NCBI GenBank assembly: GCA_017938145.1
Contig: JAGBCB010000033.1
Span: forward strand, 1-64,000
Source: Lachnospiraceae bacterium
GTDB lineage: Bacteria; Bacillota; Clostridia; Lachnospirales; Lachnospiraceae
Length of the DNA stretch: 64,000 nt
Direction of reading: 5' to 3'
Part shown: one piece after another, positions 43,499 through 52,486 of the stretch
Layout of the letters: each line of letters opens with the position of its first letter
Position numbering within the stretch: the stretch's first letter is position 1
Translations under genes and position numbers: made by a program
Notes under the pieces: model-generated
Databases searched by the model: none
Seen by the model: only the letters and a program-made list of their open reading frames with translations
What the model was told of the DNA's origin: nothing

Positions 43499-44506
43499 AT
43501 GGATACCATTCGTTTGGGACGTACAAACTTAGTAGTCAGCAAAAACGGCTTCGGTGCCCTGCCGGTACAGCGCGTTGGCATGGAAGATGCCTGCCGGCTG
43601 CTTCGCAAGGCATACGAGAACGGAATCAATTACTTTGATACTGCCAGAGCCTATTCCGACAGCGAAGAAAAACTGGGCAGCGCCCTTTCTGATGTCAGGG
43701 AAAAAATAATTATCTCCACAAAAACCGGTGCAACCTGCGTGGAAGATTTCTGGAAACACTTAAACCAGAGTCTTTCCTTATTAAAGACCGACTATATTGA
43801 TATTTACCAGTTTCACAATCCGGCCTTTTGTCCGAAGCCGGGAGATGGTACCGGCCTTTACGAGGCAATGCTGGAAGCAAAAGAAAAAGGAATGATCCGC
43901 TTCATCGGTATGACCAACCACCGCCTTTCCGTGGCGGAAGAAGCCGTCCGCTCCGGTCTTTACGATACCCTGCAGTTTCCGTTCTCCTACCTTGCCAGCG
44001 AAAAGGAAGAAGCACTGGTCCGCCTTTGTGAAGAGCTGGATATCGGTTTTATCTGCATGAAGGCACTGGCGGGCGGTCTGATTACCCGTTCTGACGTAGC
44101 ATATGCTTACCTGGCTAAGTTCCCGGTGGCACCAATCTGGGGTATCCAAAGAGAACACGAATTAGACGAATTTCTTTCTTATAATGAAAATCCGCCGGAG
44201 CTTACCAAGGAGCGCCTGGATTACATTGCAAAAGAACGTCTGGAACTGATTGGCGAATTCTGCCGCGGCTGCGGCTACTGCATGCCGTGTCCTGCAGATA
44301 TCGAAATCAATAACTGCGCCAGAATGTCCCTGCTTCTGCGCCGTGCCCCATCCGCCGGATTTTTAACCGAATACTGGCAAAACGAAATGAAAAAAATTGA
44401 GAATTGTTTAGAATGCGGACAGTGTGCCGCAAAGTGTCCGTATGGTCTGGACACTCCTGCACTTTTGAAGAAAAACTACGAAGATTACAAAACCTTTTTA
44501 CAGTAA
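43499..44506 (+). CDS. Aldo/keto reductase with C-terminal 4Fe-4S clusters
   Basis: 335 residues from the ATG at 43499, 6 bases after AAAGGAGG. The AKR barrel has NGINYFDTARAYSDSEEKLG (catalytic Asp and Tyr), KIIISTKTGA (catalytic Lys) and IDIYQFHNP (His). The C-terminal extension carries two cysteine clusters, CRGCGYCMPCPADIEINNC and CLECGQCAAKCPYG, for ferredoxin-type centres. Such proteins are common in anaerobes as oxidoreductases of unknown substrate. Divergence from lacI with shared operators places it in the carbohydrate regulon. Confidence 0.92.
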   Translation: MDTIRLGRTNLVVSKNGFGALPVQRVGMEDACRLLRKAYENGINYFDTARAYSDSEEKLGSALSDVREKIIISTKTGATCVEDFWKHLNQSLSLLKTDYIDIYQFHNPAFCPKPGDGTGLYEAMLEAKEKGMIRFIGMTNHRLSVAEEAVRSGLYDTLQFPFSYLASEKEEALVRLCEELDIGFICMKALAGGLITRSDVAYAYLAKFPVAPIWGIQREHELDEFLSYNENPPELTKERLDYIAKERLELIGEFCRGCGYCMPCPADIEINNCARMSLLLRRAPSAGFLTEYWQNEMKKIENCLECGQCAAKCPYGLDTPALLKKNYEDYKTFLQ

Positions 44507-44510
44507 ACCA

Positions 44511-44549
44511 AAAGAGACTGCTGCCACAAAACGTGGTAACAGTCTCTTT
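44511..44549. terminator. Bidirectional terminator after the reductase gene
   Basis: AAAGAGACTG pairs with CAGTCTCTTT, with an inner GCCAC/GTGGT stem; TTTTTCTT follows on plus. Confidence 0.85.
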
Positions 44550-44552
44550 TTC

Positions 44553-45386
44553 TTACTCTGTTTCAAATTCTAACCGGTTTCCCGTGCAGTTAAGTACAAA
44601 TCCTGCCGGGAATTTATTTTTCAAAAGCGCCATTCCCGCCTCTCCGGTGCAATGGGAAACCGCAATCGTTTTTATTCCATGTTTCTTAAATTCTTTCACC
44701 GTTTCCTGTAACCGTTCCTCCCCGGCTTCCACTAAATGGGTGCCGCCAATGACTGCTGCCACCGGAATGTTTAACTGTTTTTTCACATGCTCTAAGATAT
44801 TCACAATTCCCACATGGGAGCAGCCAACAAGTAACACAAGGCCCTGCTTTGTTTTTACCCCAAGCGCAATTTCATCCGGAAACAAATCCTGTTCAAAGCC
44901 GGCGTCAGTTTTTACAAAAAACTTTGGATTAACCGTTTCAAACGTATTCGTCCTTGCAAAATTTTTAAATAGGAACAGATTTTCCGAAAGTCTTGTTACA
45001 TCCTGCCCTACAAAATGAATCTCCGGAAGCAGTTCTTTTTCAAAGGGATTTCCGTTATACTTCCATGTACCGTCTTCCAAACGCTTGTATTTTGGTAAAA
45101 AGAATTCCTTTCCGGCATAGACCGGTGTTTCCTTCTTTATTATAGAATGAAGTGCCGGCACTCCGCCGGTATGGTCGTAGTGCCCATGGCTTAGAATAAC
45201 AGCGCCGGTTTCAGATAAATCAATTCCGAGGTGTTTTGCGTTTTCCGCAAAAGCACCGGTTTGTCCCGTATCAAACAGGACACGGATTCCATCCGCTTCA
45301 ACAATTGCAGAAAAACCATGCTCATATTTTAATTTTCCTTCCCGGTCCGGTAAGTTTTCAATAAGTGTTGTAATTTTCAGACTCAT
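44553..45386 (-). CDS. MBL-fold metallo-hydrolase
   Basis: 277 residues from the ATG at 45386. The metal-binding motif is LSHGHYDHTGGV near 75, with LVGCSHVGIVNILEHV near 192 and ISHCTGE near 244 giving further ligands. This pattern matches the subfamily annotated as 7,8-dihydropterin-6-methyl-4-(beta-D-ribofuranosyl)-aminobenzene-5'-phosphate synthase, though the true substrate in bacteria is unknown. The ribosome binding site GGGGGA is a rather long 12 bases upstream. It is a single-gene unit. Confidence 0.87.
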   Translation of the reverse strand: MSLKITTLIENLPDREGKLKYEHGFSAIVEADGIRVLFDTGQTGAFAENAKHLGIDLSETGAVILSHGHYDHTGGVPALHSIIKKETPVYAGKEFFLPKYKRLEDGTWKYNGNPFEKELLPEIHFVGQDVTRLSENLFLFKNFARTNTFETVNPKFFVKTDAGFEQDLFPDEIALGVKTKQGLVLLVGCSHVGIVNILEHVKKQLNIPVAAVIGGTHLVEAGEERLQETVKEFKKHGIKTIAVSHCTGEAGMALLKNKFPAGFVLNCTGNRLEFETE

Positions 45387-45516
45387 AAAACAATTTCTTC
45401 CCCCGCCATTTATCAATATCTTCTATACTAATAATAGCATATTTTGTGCTTATTCTCAATTCATTTCCCTTATTTTGTGAAGTGAAGAAAAAATTCAAAT
45501 TTTTTTAAAAAAGTAC

Positions 45517-45545
45517 TTGCAATTTATCGAATCATGGTATATAAT
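45517..45545 (+). promoter_or_regulatory. Promoter of the second tRNA-Lys
   Basis: TTGCAA (45517-45522), 17 bases, TATAAT (45540-45545). Confidence 0.85.
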
Positions 45546-45579
45546 CAATTTCGTGTTCAAGAAAAACACAACCAAATTT

Positions 45580-45652
45580 GCGCGATTAGCTCAGTTGGTA
45601 GAGCACCTGACTCTTAATCAGGGTGTCCAGGGTTCGAGCCCCTGATCGCGCA
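45580..45652 (+). tRNA. tRNA-Lys (anticodon CTT), copy 2
   Basis: Same 73-base sequence as copy 1, with complete cloverleaf, anticodon CTT and no encoded CCA. Flanking DNA is unrelated to that of copy 1. Confidence 0.97.
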
Positions 45653-45659
45653 CTATGAA

Positions 45660-45694
45660 GTATCGGTTTTGACGCTTAGCGTTGGGGTCGGTGC
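45660..45694 (+). terminator. Terminator of tRNA-Lys copy 2
   Basis: A 16-bp stem rich in G-U pairs (GTATCGGTTTTGACGC with GCGTTGGGGTCGGTGC) around TTA, followed by eight T. Confidence 0.85.
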
Positions 45695-45860
45695 TTTTTT
45701 TTGCGCAAAAAAACAGTTCTTACCTCATGGACGTGCCTTTATTTTCAATTGACGAAGCGCAAAAAATAGAGTATCATTAGTAGTCAGAGCAGAGTATTGC
45801 TCTGCCTGGCTATTTTTATTTCAATCCGCCCGGCAATGCTGCGGCAGAATGTGAGGAAGC

Positions 45861-46499
45861 ATGAGACTCAGAAAAGTAAAAGGTGCAAAAGAGGCCATTG
45901 ACGCAAGCAGCCTCGTCATCCACAATGCAGTCACCCAAAAAGGACACTGGCAGGAGGTGTTCGGCAATAACAATCCAATCCATATTGAAATTGGTATGGG
46001 AAAAGGCCGTTTTCTTACCGCCCTGGCAAAACAGAATCCCGAGATTAACTACATCGGTATCGAGCGCTACGACAGCGTTCTTGTACGTGCCCTGGAAAAA
46101 AGGGAACAGGAAGAAGAAATCCGCAACCTGTTCTATCTGTGTGAGGATGCAAAAAACATTACCGAACTATTTGCGCCGGAAGAAGTGGACCGTATATATT
46201 TAAATTTCTCCGACCCATGGCCAAAGGACCGTCATGCCAAGCGCCGTCTTACTTCCACCGAGTTTTTTGCCAGATACCATCAGATACTTGCAAAAGACGG
46301 AGAAGTCATGTTTAAAACGGACAACCGCATTTTGTTTGACTTTTCCCTGGAGCAGGTGCCCCTTTCCGGCTGGCAGTTAAAGGACGTTACCTTCGACTTA
46401 CACCACAGCGAATATGCGGAGGGCAATATTATGACGGAATATGAGGAAAAATTCTCTTCCATGGGAAATCCTATTTTCCGCCTGGTAGCATACCGTTAA
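45861..46499 (+). CDS. trmB: tRNA (guanine-N7-)-methyltransferase
   Basis: 212 residues, TrmB family. Motifs are IHIEIGMGKGRFL for SAM, NYIGIERYDSVLVRAL, RIYLNFSDPWPKDRHAKRRLT and FKTDNRILFDFSLEQ. It methylates G46 of tRNA. GAGGAAGC lies directly before the ATG. It starts about 165 bases after the tRNA-Lys terminator and has no clear partner downstream. Confidence 0.97.
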   Translation: MRLRKVKGAKEAIDASSLVIHNAVTQKGHWQEVFGNNNPIHIEIGMGKGRFLTALAKQNPEINYIGIERYDSVLVRALEKREQEEEIRNLFYLCEDAKNITELFAPEEVDRIYLNFSDPWPKDRHAKRRLTSTEFFARYHQILAKDGEVMFKTDNRILFDFSLEQVPLSGWQLKDVTFDLHHSEYAEGNIMTEYEEKFSSMGNPIFRLVAYR

Positions 46500-46541
46500 C
46501 CAAACGAATATACTAATAGTATCAAATTTGGGAGCGCCTCT

Positions 46542-46697
46542 ATGTCATATCCCATCAAGCGCAGACTTGCAGACTTTTTTGCCGACCGGCCGGCATTAAA
46601 CTGCAGGGCACTTTGTATCTACCGGTCACTGCAGGAGGTCATCCGGTTGATTAACCCGCCGGAAAACGTGCATACTAAAAGAAGAAACTGTAAATAA
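46542..46697 (+). CDS. Possible small protein, 51 residues
   Basis: An open frame between trmB and the thioredoxin gene, starting MSYPIKRRLADFFADRP and ending with KRRNCK. It is basic and has three cysteines. The ribosome binding site (TTGGGAGCG, long spacing) is weak. No family recognised, and it may be non-coding. Confidence 0.3.
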   Translation: MSYPIKRRLADFFADRPALNCRALCIYRSLQEVIRLINPPENVHTKRRNCK

Positions 46698-46723
46698 CTT
46701 ATTGAAAACAAGGAGGATTACAA

Positions 46724-47038
46724 ATGGCAATTCATTTTACTGACGAAAATTTTAACGAAGAAGTACTGGCTTCCGACATCCCTGTATTAGTAGATTTCTA
46801 CGCTGACTGGTGCGGACCTTGCAAAATGCTGGCACCGGTTATCGAAACCCTGGCCACAGAGCAGGAAGGCAAAGTAAAAGTCGGCAAATTAAATGTGGAT
46901 GACTCTCCGGAAACCGCAAGAAAGTACGGTATTATGTCTATTCCAACCCTTCTTTATATTAAGAACGGCGAAGTAGTAAATAAAACCGTAGGTGTTGTTT
47001 CCAAAACAGAAATCGAGCAGATTTTAAGTTCCCTGTAA
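46724..47038 (+). CDS. trxA: Thioredoxin
   Basis: 104 residues with the active site FYADWCGPCKMLAPV (WCGPCK near 29-34), the cis-proline region YGIMSIPTLLYIKNG and the usual full length. It reduces protein disulfides in the cytoplasm. AAGGAGG precedes the ATG. The carboxypeptidase gene follows 14 bases later, so the two are probably co-transcribed. Confidence 0.96.
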   Translation: MAIHFTDENFNEEVLASDIPVLVDFYADWCGPCKMLAPVIETLATEQEGKVKVGKLNVDDSPETARKYGIMSIPTLLYIKNGEVVNKTVGVVSKTEIEQILSSL

Positions 47039-47052
47039 TATAAGAGGATTTT

Positions 47053-48465
47053 ATGAAACACAAATTGAAATCAATCCTGTCGGCACTCTTAACCCTGGCT
47101 TTGTGTATTGCTTTGCATCCGGTTACTGCTTTGGCAGAACCCACTCCGATACCTTCCGCCGAATGGCCGGAACCACCGGAGCTTACCAGCGAAGCAGCTG
47201 TTGTTATCGAAGCCTCCACAGGATCCATTCTTTACAACAAGAATGCCTACGAAGCTTATTATCCGGCCAGCACCACGAAACTTATGACTTCCTTACTTGC
47301 CATTGAACAGTGCCCGTTATCCGACGTGATTACCTGTTCCAAGGCATCCGTAGAAAGCATCGGGTGGGATTCCAGCCGCATCGGCCTGGTGGCCGGCGAA
47401 TCCATTGATATGGAAAATGCCCTGTATGCCATTTTGTTAGCTTCTGCCAACGAAGTATCCTTTGCTGTTGCAGAACATATCGGAGGCACTGTAGAAAATT
47501 TTGTTTCCCTGATGAATGAACGGGCCAAAGACCTGGGCTGTGTCAACACAAATTTTATCAATCCCCACGGTCTGGACCACGAGTCCCATTACTCCTGTCC
47601 GTATGACTTAGCGCTGATTGCAAGGCAGGCAATGGAATATACCACCTTTCGCCGCGTTTCCGGCTCCTATAACCACAAAATACCGGAAACCAACAAAAAT
47701 GAAGCCCGGTGGATTTCTAACACCCATCCGTTTATCAAGAAAAATGTAGTATACGAAGGCGTTTTTGCCGGAAAAACCGGCTCCACCTCCAAGGCAGGAA
47801 ACTGTCTGGTTACCTGTGCAGAGCAAAACGGTATGACCCTTATTTGCGCCGTTATGAAGGCACCAAATTCCGCCGCCGTCCAGGAGGATACAAAACTGCT
47901 TTTAGACTATGCTTTTCATAATTTTAAACCTACACCGATAGCCGCCGCAGAAGCCTCTGTAAAAAACGCCTTTCCGGTTTTATTTGAAGATGAAGAAGCG
48001 CTGATTTCCGATGTTTCTTCTCCTCTCTCCGTCAGCGACACCTCCCTGGTGCTTCCCGGCGGAATATCTTATGAGGATTTGACAAGAAAGGTTACCTTGT
48101 CTCCATCGGTTTCCTTTTCCGCCGGTGAAAATATTATTGGTGAAGTAAAATATTATTATGGCGAAAATTTTGTCGGCTCTGCCAATATTATTTACCATAG
48201 TAATTCTGACACTATCGTGGTGCCTACTCCAACCCCGGTACCAACCGCCACCCCGGTACCGGCCTTGTCTCCGGACGGAACCGGTAATTCCACCGAAACA
48301 AGCACCGGAACCGGTTTGTCCGATACCGAACAGGATAACCGCCCGTTAATCATCGGTATTATCGTCGGTGTGGTTATACTGGCAGCAGGACTTTACATTG
48401 TTCTTGTAGAAATTCCATACCGTAAGAAAAAGAAAGCCTACCGCGAAAAATATGGCAGAAAATAA
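47053..48465 (+). CDS. D-alanyl-D-alanine carboxypeptidase (DacF/PBP5 family), membrane-anchored
   Basis: 470 residues. A signal peptide covers about 1-28. The serine peptidase S11 motifs are YYPASTTKLMT (SxxK, Ser near 77), LLASANEVS (SxN) and FAGKTGSTSKAGN (KTG). A PBP5-like C-terminal beta domain follows. Next is a Pro/Thr-rich linker (PTPTPVPTATPVPALSPDG), and a C-terminal membrane helix (IIGIIVGVVILAAGLYIVLV) with a basic tail, in place of the usual amphipathic helix. It trims the terminal D-Ala of peptidoglycan stem peptides. Confidence 0.94.
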   Translation: MKHKLKSILSALLTLALCIALHPVTALAEPTPIPSAEWPEPPELTSEAAVVIEASTGSILYNKNAYEAYYPASTTKLMTSLLAIEQCPLSDVITCSKASVESIGWDSSRIGLVAGESIDMENALYAILLASANEVSFAVAEHIGGTVENFVSLMNERAKDLGCVNTNFINPHGLDHESHYSCPYDLALIARQAMEYTTFRRVSGSYNHKIPETNKNEARWISNTHPFIKKNVVYEGVFAGKTGSTSKAGNCLVTCAEQNGMTLICAVMKAPNSAAVQEDTKLLLDYAFHNFKPTPIAAAEASVKNAFPVLFEDEEALISDVSSPLSVSDTSLVLPGGISYEDLTRKVTLSPSVSFSAGENIIGEVKYYYGENFVGSANIIYHSNSDTIVVPTPTPVPTATPVPALSPDGTGNSTETSTGTGLSDTEQDNRPLIIGIIVGVVILAAGLYIVLVEIPYRKKKKAYREKYGRK

Positions 48466-48469
48466 AAAT

Positions 48470-48520
48470 AACCCTGAAGCTCCGCAACAAGATTTCTTGT
48501 TTTTCGGATTCTTCAGGGTT
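48470..48520. terminator. Bidirectional terminator after the carboxypeptidase gene
   Basis: AACCCTGAAG (48470-48479) pairs with CTTCAGGGTT (48511-48520), with inner TCCG/CGGA and CAAG/CTTG stems; TTCTTTTGTTTT follows. Confidence 0.8.
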
Positions 48521-48530
48521 TTCTTTTGTT

Positions 48531-49361
48531 TTACTGACCCATTGCCTCTAACAGCTTTGCAATATCTTCCGGTGTCATCATGGCATTCGGATCTGCCGAA
48601 AGACCTGCCAACGGATCTGCTGCCGGTGCCGGCTCTTCCGGTACAGTTTCTTCTACCATTGGTGCCTGCTCTGCAGGTGCGTTTTCTTCTGCTGCCGCCT
48701 CTGCAATGTCCTCAAATAATGCGGACAGGTCCAAATCATCCGGAACCTCCGGAATCTCCTCCGGCGCAGGCAAATCAGGAATCACAAATTCTTCATCTGC
48801 AGGCAAATCGGATACTTCAAGCAGTTCTGCTCCGGATACTTTCTCCAATACCGGTGTCATAGGTTCTTCTGCACCAAGGAAAGAGGCATCAAAATCCGGT
48901 GCCGCATCTTCCTCACTCTTTACGGCAGCCGCTCCCACATTATCTTCAATTGCTTTTTTCAGCTCTGCCATTACATACTCTAACGTTTCTCGCTCACTGA
49001 TAGCAAGCTGTCTTGCATTTTCTTTATTATACTTGATAATAGACTTTGCCTGGTTAATCTGTTTTTCGGAAAGAAGATAAATTTCATGTTCCACATTTTC
49101 AATTTCAGTCTGAATCAGCGTATTCTGTTTTTTCACTATCTCAACCAGTTCCTTCTGGGCACGTTCGGTTTCTTTTAAATACTTTGCCAACGCCAAACGG
49201 AACTCTCCGTCACTGAAATCTGCCACTGCTCCCAACGCCTTTTCCTTTATTTTTGATGTTCTTTTAATTCCTTTGCCAAAAAATGTCGTCACAAAGTACA
49301 GAACTGCAGATATCAGCATCAGAACTGCTGCCACAGTCATCAAAATTGTATTCCCGTCCAT
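48531..49361 (-). CDS. Membrane-anchored coiled-coil protein with an acidic proline-rich tail
   Basis: 276 residues. An N-terminal membrane helix lies at about 6-27 (ILMTVAAVLMLISAVLYFVTTFF). It is followed by a basic segment, then a long helical/coiled-coil region of about 110 residues (KETERAQKELVEIVKKQNTLIQTEIENVEHEI). The last ~120 residues are rich in Glu, Asp, Ala and Pro and end in a short motif, MMTPEDIAKLLEAMG. I do not recognise a family. The layout suggests an inner-face scaffold or adaptor. AAGGAGG precedes the ATG. Confidence 0.7.
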   Translation of the reverse strand: MDGNTILMTVAAVLMLISAVLYFVTTFFGKGIKRTSKIKEKALGAVADFSDGEFRLALAKYLKETERAQKELVEIVKKQNTLIQTEIENVEHEIYLLSEKQINQAKSIIKYNKENARQLAISERETLEYVMAELKKAIEDNVGAAAVKSEEDAAPDFDASFLGAEEPMTPVLEKVSGAELLEVSDLPADEEFVIPDLPAPEEIPEVPDDLDLSALFEDIAEAAAEENAPAEQAPMVEETVPEEPAPAADPLAGLSADPNAMMTPEDIAKLLEAMGQ

Positions 49362-49391
49362 AAAAATTCCTCCTTATCCTTTGCAGAAATC

Positions 49392-49420
49392 TTGACTTTG
49401 AAAATCGTATACCCTATAAT
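49392..49420 (+). promoter_or_regulatory. Promoter of the tRNA-Arg gene
   Basis: TTGACT (49392-49397), 17 bases, TATAAT (49415-49420). Confidence 0.88.
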
Positions 49421-49441
49421 AAAACAGTGGTAAACCACCGT

Positions 49442-49513
49442 GCTCTCATAGTTAAATGGATATAACGGGCCCCTCCTAAGGGTCAGTTATAGGTTCGATT
49501 CCTATTGGGAGCA
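49442..49513 (+). tRNA. tRNA-Arg (anticodon CCT)
   Basis: A 72-base cloverleaf: acceptor GCTCTCA/TGGGAGC (one T-G), D stem GTTA/TAAC, anticodon stem GGCCC/GGGTC with loop CTCCTAA, T arm ATAGG-TTCGATT-CCTAT, discriminator A. CCA is not encoded. CTTTTTATTTTT follows directly. Confidence 0.95.
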
Positions 49514-49523
49514 CTTTTTATTT

Positions 49524-49988
49524 TTAAGAAAAGATTACAAAATACATAAAACAGGCATTTCCAATGCCGATGATGCTTCCTGCAAGTACCTGCAGCGGAG
49601 TATGTCCCACAAATTCTTTCAATTTTGTTTCCGGTAAATCTTTTTTTGTCAGTACTTCCAAAAGTTCCATCATTTCAATAATAATGGTTGCCTGCTTACC
49701 GGTTTCACGGCGTACTCCCATGGCATCATGACACACGATGATAGCCAGTGTTGCTGCAATGGCAAACTCAAAACCTCCTAACCCGAATACCAGGGCACTC
49801 ATAGTAGCCAAAGAGGTTACAGTTGCAGAATGTCCGCTTGGCATGCCTCCGTCACCGAATAACCGCTCCCATTCCAGCTTTTTATAAATTGCTGCATGAA
49901 TAATTGTTTTTAATACTTGCGCCAATGCCCAGGAAGACAGGCCTACTATAAAAAACTGATTTGATATCAGATCAAAAAACCAATTCAT
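49524..49988 (-). CDS. Divergent PAP2 family membrane protein (YuiD/DUF212)
   Basis: 154 residues. It has several membrane helices and the family signature DGGMPSGHSATVTSLA near 46, then VCHDAMGVRRETGKQA near 85 and VGHTPLQVLAGSIIGI near 127. These correspond to the phosphatase motifs of PAP2 enzymes, but the order and some residues differ. The likely role is in lipid-phosphate handling; the substrate is unknown. GAGGGAAAAAC precedes the ATG. Confidence 0.9.
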   Translation of the reverse strand: MNWFFDLISNQFFIVGLSSWALAQVLKTIIHAAIYKKLEWERLFGDGGMPSGHSATVTSLATMSALVFGLGGFEFAIAATLAIIVCHDAMGVRRETGKQATIIIEMMELLEVLTKKDLPETKLKEFVGHTPLQVLAGSIIGIGNACFMYFVIFS

Positions 49989-50211
49989 TGTTTTTCCCTC
50001 ATTTTTCCCATAGTATTTGTTCTTAACAAGAATATCATACCATTTCTTTTACACAAGTTCAACAATTTGTTCTTTTTCTTATCATAAATTAATTTATGAA
50101 ACCACTTTCAAAAAGTTCTTCCCTTTGTCGTAATAATGTGATAAAATGTATTTAGTTGCATATACAATATACGCTAATAGCAAAATTAGGAGTTTACATT
50201 AGGAGGAAATC

Positions 50212-51525
50212 ATGAGTAAGCAACAAAAGACAGTCAAACAAAACAAAAAGCTTTTAAACGCTAACATTGCAAAGAAATTCGGTATTGCCTTCACATCCAT
50301 TACTTATGGTATACTTTTTACCGTTATCTTGGCAGTTGCCGATATGTTTTTAATTGCTAAATCCGCAGGCGGCATGTTCAATTCCCCTGCAAGAATTATT
50401 GGTCTTGTTCTTTATCTGGTTGTATCCTTTTTGGTTATGGTTATGCTTCGTGCCGTTGCAAAGAGCCTTTCCGTTGCATTAACCGAGCCTATTTATGAGC
50501 TTCAGGATGCCATGAAAAAATTAAAGAACGGTAATTTTGATATTGAACTTACCTACGAAGGCCAGGACGAACTTTCCGATTTAGGTTCCGATATTTTGGC
50601 AGCTTGTAACCAGCTCCATATTATTGTGGCAGATACCGGAGAAGTTCTCGACAAAATGGCAAACGGTAATTTCAAGGTATCCACCGGCGCCAGAGAAAGC
50701 TACGTTGGCGATTTCCAGAACCAGTTAAACGCTATGCGTACCTTAAAATATAACTTATCCGACACCTTACGTCAGATTCAGGCAGCAGCAGCTCAGGTTA
50801 TGATTGGTTCCGAACAGCTGGCCGGCAGCGCCCAGGACTTAGCAGAAGGTGCTACTAATCAGGCCAGCGCAGTAGAAGAACTTACCGCTACTGTAGCAAA
50901 CGTAACCAGCATTTCCGAAGAAAGTGCTAAAAATGCAGCCTTTGCCGCAACCAGCGCATCCAACGCTGCAGAAGATGCCAAGAAGAGCAGAGAAGAAATC
51001 AACCAGCTCACCGAAGCAATGGACCGCATCACTGCTACTTCCAAAGAAATCGAAGATATTATTGCAGCCATCGAAGACATCGCATCCCAGACAAACCTGC
51101 TTTCCTTAAACGCTTCCATCGAAGCTGCCAGAGCAGGCGAAGCAGGCCGCGGTTTCGCTGTAGTTGCAGACCAAATCGGTAAACTCGCCGCAGACAGTGC
51201 CCAGTCCGCAGTAACCACCCGCGACCTCATCAGCAGATGTCTTGCAGAAGTACAGGCAGGTAACCGTATCGTAGAAAATACCATCGAATCCATCGGAGCC
51301 GTTCTCGCCAACATGGAATCCTTCGCAGGTATGGCCTCCGGCGCTGCAGAAGCTTCCAAAGAACAGGTTGAAATGTTAAAGCAGATTGAAGTAGGTATGG
51401 ACCAGATTAATTTGGTTGTACAGAGTAACTCCGCTACTGCGGAAGAAACCTCCGCTGTCAGTGAAGAACTCTCCGCACAGGCTACCGGCTTAGACGAAAT
51501 GATTGCTAAATTTGAATTAAAGTAA
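50212..51525 (+). CDS. Methyl-accepting chemotaxis protein lacking an extracellular sensor domain
   Basis: 437 residues. Two membrane helices (about 25-48 and 60-84) are separated by only about ten residues, so there is no periplasmic ligand domain. A HAMP-like region ([37 protein letters not shown]) and a second similar segment ([17 protein letters not shown]) follow. The signalling hairpin is [36 protein letters not shown] near 285, with flanking methylation helices. It may sense intracellular or membrane-state cues, or aerotaxis-like input. AGGAGGAAATC precedes the ATG. The gene is monocistronic. Confidence 0.95.
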   Translation: MSKQQKTVKQNKKLLNANIAKKFGIAFTSITYGILFTVILAVADMFLIAKSAGGMFNSPARIIGLVLYLVVSFLVMVMLRAVAKSLSVALTEPIYELQDAMKKLKNGNFDIELTYEGQDELSDLGSDILAACNQLHIIVADTGEVLDKMANGNFKVSTGARESYVGDFQNQLNAMRTLKYNLSDTLRQIQAAAAQVMIGSEQLAGSAQDLAEGATNQASAVEELTATVANVTSISEESAKNAAFAATSASNAAEDAKKSREEINQLTEAMDRITATSKEIEDIIAAIEDIASQTNLLSLNASIEAARAGEAGRGFAVVADQIGKLAADSAQSAVTTRDLISRCLAEVQAGNRIVENTIESIGAVLANMESFAGMASGAAEASKEQVEMLKQIEVGMDQINLVVQSNSATAEETSAVSEELSAQATGLDEMIAKFELK

Positions 51526-51545
51526 ATTGTACATAAGTGTAAAAG

Positions 51546-51578
51546 AAAAGCAGGAAACTTTACAGGTTTCCTGCTTTT
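51546..51578. terminator. Bidirectional terminator after the chemoreceptor gene
   Basis: AAAAGCAGGAAAC pairs with GTTTCCTGCTTTT across a 7-base loop. Confidence 0.9.
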
Positions 51579-51580
51579 TA

Positions 51581-52327
51581 TTATGCCTGAACATCTTTTG
51601 ATTTCTTATACCAGATTACCGCAAAAATACTGCCGCCAATCAGGGCAATCAAGCCACCGATAATCATGATATTTGCCAGTATGGAAACCGGATTGCTCTG
51701 CATCATGCTGTTCATGGCACCCATGCCGGAATTCATGAATCCGTCCATAGTTCCCTGAGATGCAAAAATATTTTCTCCGCTGTCCGCAAACAGCTTTGCT
51801 AATTCTGCACTTTCTTTGGCACTGAGCGGATTTCCGCTTTCATCATAGAAAGTGACCGAACTGCTGCCCCAGCCGCCAAACCCGCTCATCATGCTGTTCG
51901 CCGCATTGTTAAAGCCGTTCATCATACTGTTTACTATAGTTTTCATGATTGCGCCCAGTGCAGTAAATCCTGCACCAACCGCCGCAATGTACACACCGGC
52001 AATCCAGCCGAATTTCCGAACCATTTTTCCAAGGACACCCGGCACCCGCTCCATCCAGTCATCTGCCGAGCTGTTTCCCCAGTTCACAGTTTCCTGATAA
52101 TAATTTGTATTCGCATTATTATCCTCCGGCTCCTCTTCCGATAACAGCCAGTCTGTGGTTACATCAAAGGTTTTTGCCAATGCCAACAGCTTGGAAATTT
52201 CCGGCACCGCATCCCCGGTTTCCCATTTGCTGACCGCCTGTCTGGAAACACCAAGTTCCTCCGCCAACGCCTCCTGGGAAAGACCTGCCTTTCTCCGGCA
52301 ATAAAAAATCTTTTCATTTAATTTCAT
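51581..52327 (-). CDS. XRE family transcriptional regulator with C-terminal membrane segments
   Basis: 248 residues. The helix-turn-helix domain (1-65) is LNEKIFYCRRKAGLSQEALAEELGVSRQAVSKWETGDAVPEI. A linker is followed by two membrane segments (IAGVYIAAVGAGFTALGAIM near 105 and ILANIMIIGGLIALIGGSIFAVIWYKK near 215). The part between them is rich in Gly, Asn and Met (MNGFNNAANSMMSGFGGWG). Membrane-tethered XRE regulators are common in Clostridia; targets are unknown. AGGAG precedes the ATG. Confidence 0.88.
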   Translation of the reverse strand: MKLNEKIFYCRRKAGLSQEALAEELGVSRQAVSKWETGDAVPEISKLLALAKTFDVTTDWLLSEEEPEDNNANTNYYQETVNWGNSSADDWMERVPGVLGKMVRKFGWIAGVYIAAVGAGFTALGAIMKTIVNSMMNGFNNAANSMMSGFGGWGSSSVTFYDESGNPLSAKESAELAKLFADSGENIFASQGTMDGFMNSGMGAMNSMMQSNPVSILANIMIIGGLIALIGGSIFAVIWYKKSKDVQA

Positions 52328-52486
52328 TTTTGTATTCTCCTGTTTGGTAAATTCAGCCGGGTGTCATATCGGATTTTATCCGCACCCTACTGTAACTTTA
52401 CCATATAAAATTCTGTCAAAAATTACTACCAAGTCCGGCTTGAACTTTCGCAACCAATAGTTGCAAACCGCATAAACAAAGGTTTT

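Noticed and set aside
48580-49080. Long Ser/Ala-rich frame antisense to the coiled-coil protein gene (166 codons).
   Set aside because: Low-complexity mirror of the Glu/Ala-rich codons of the real gene on the other strand.
50859-51359. Long open frame antisense to the chemoreceptor gene (166 codons).
   Set aside because: Composition mirrors the signalling domain codons; no start signals.
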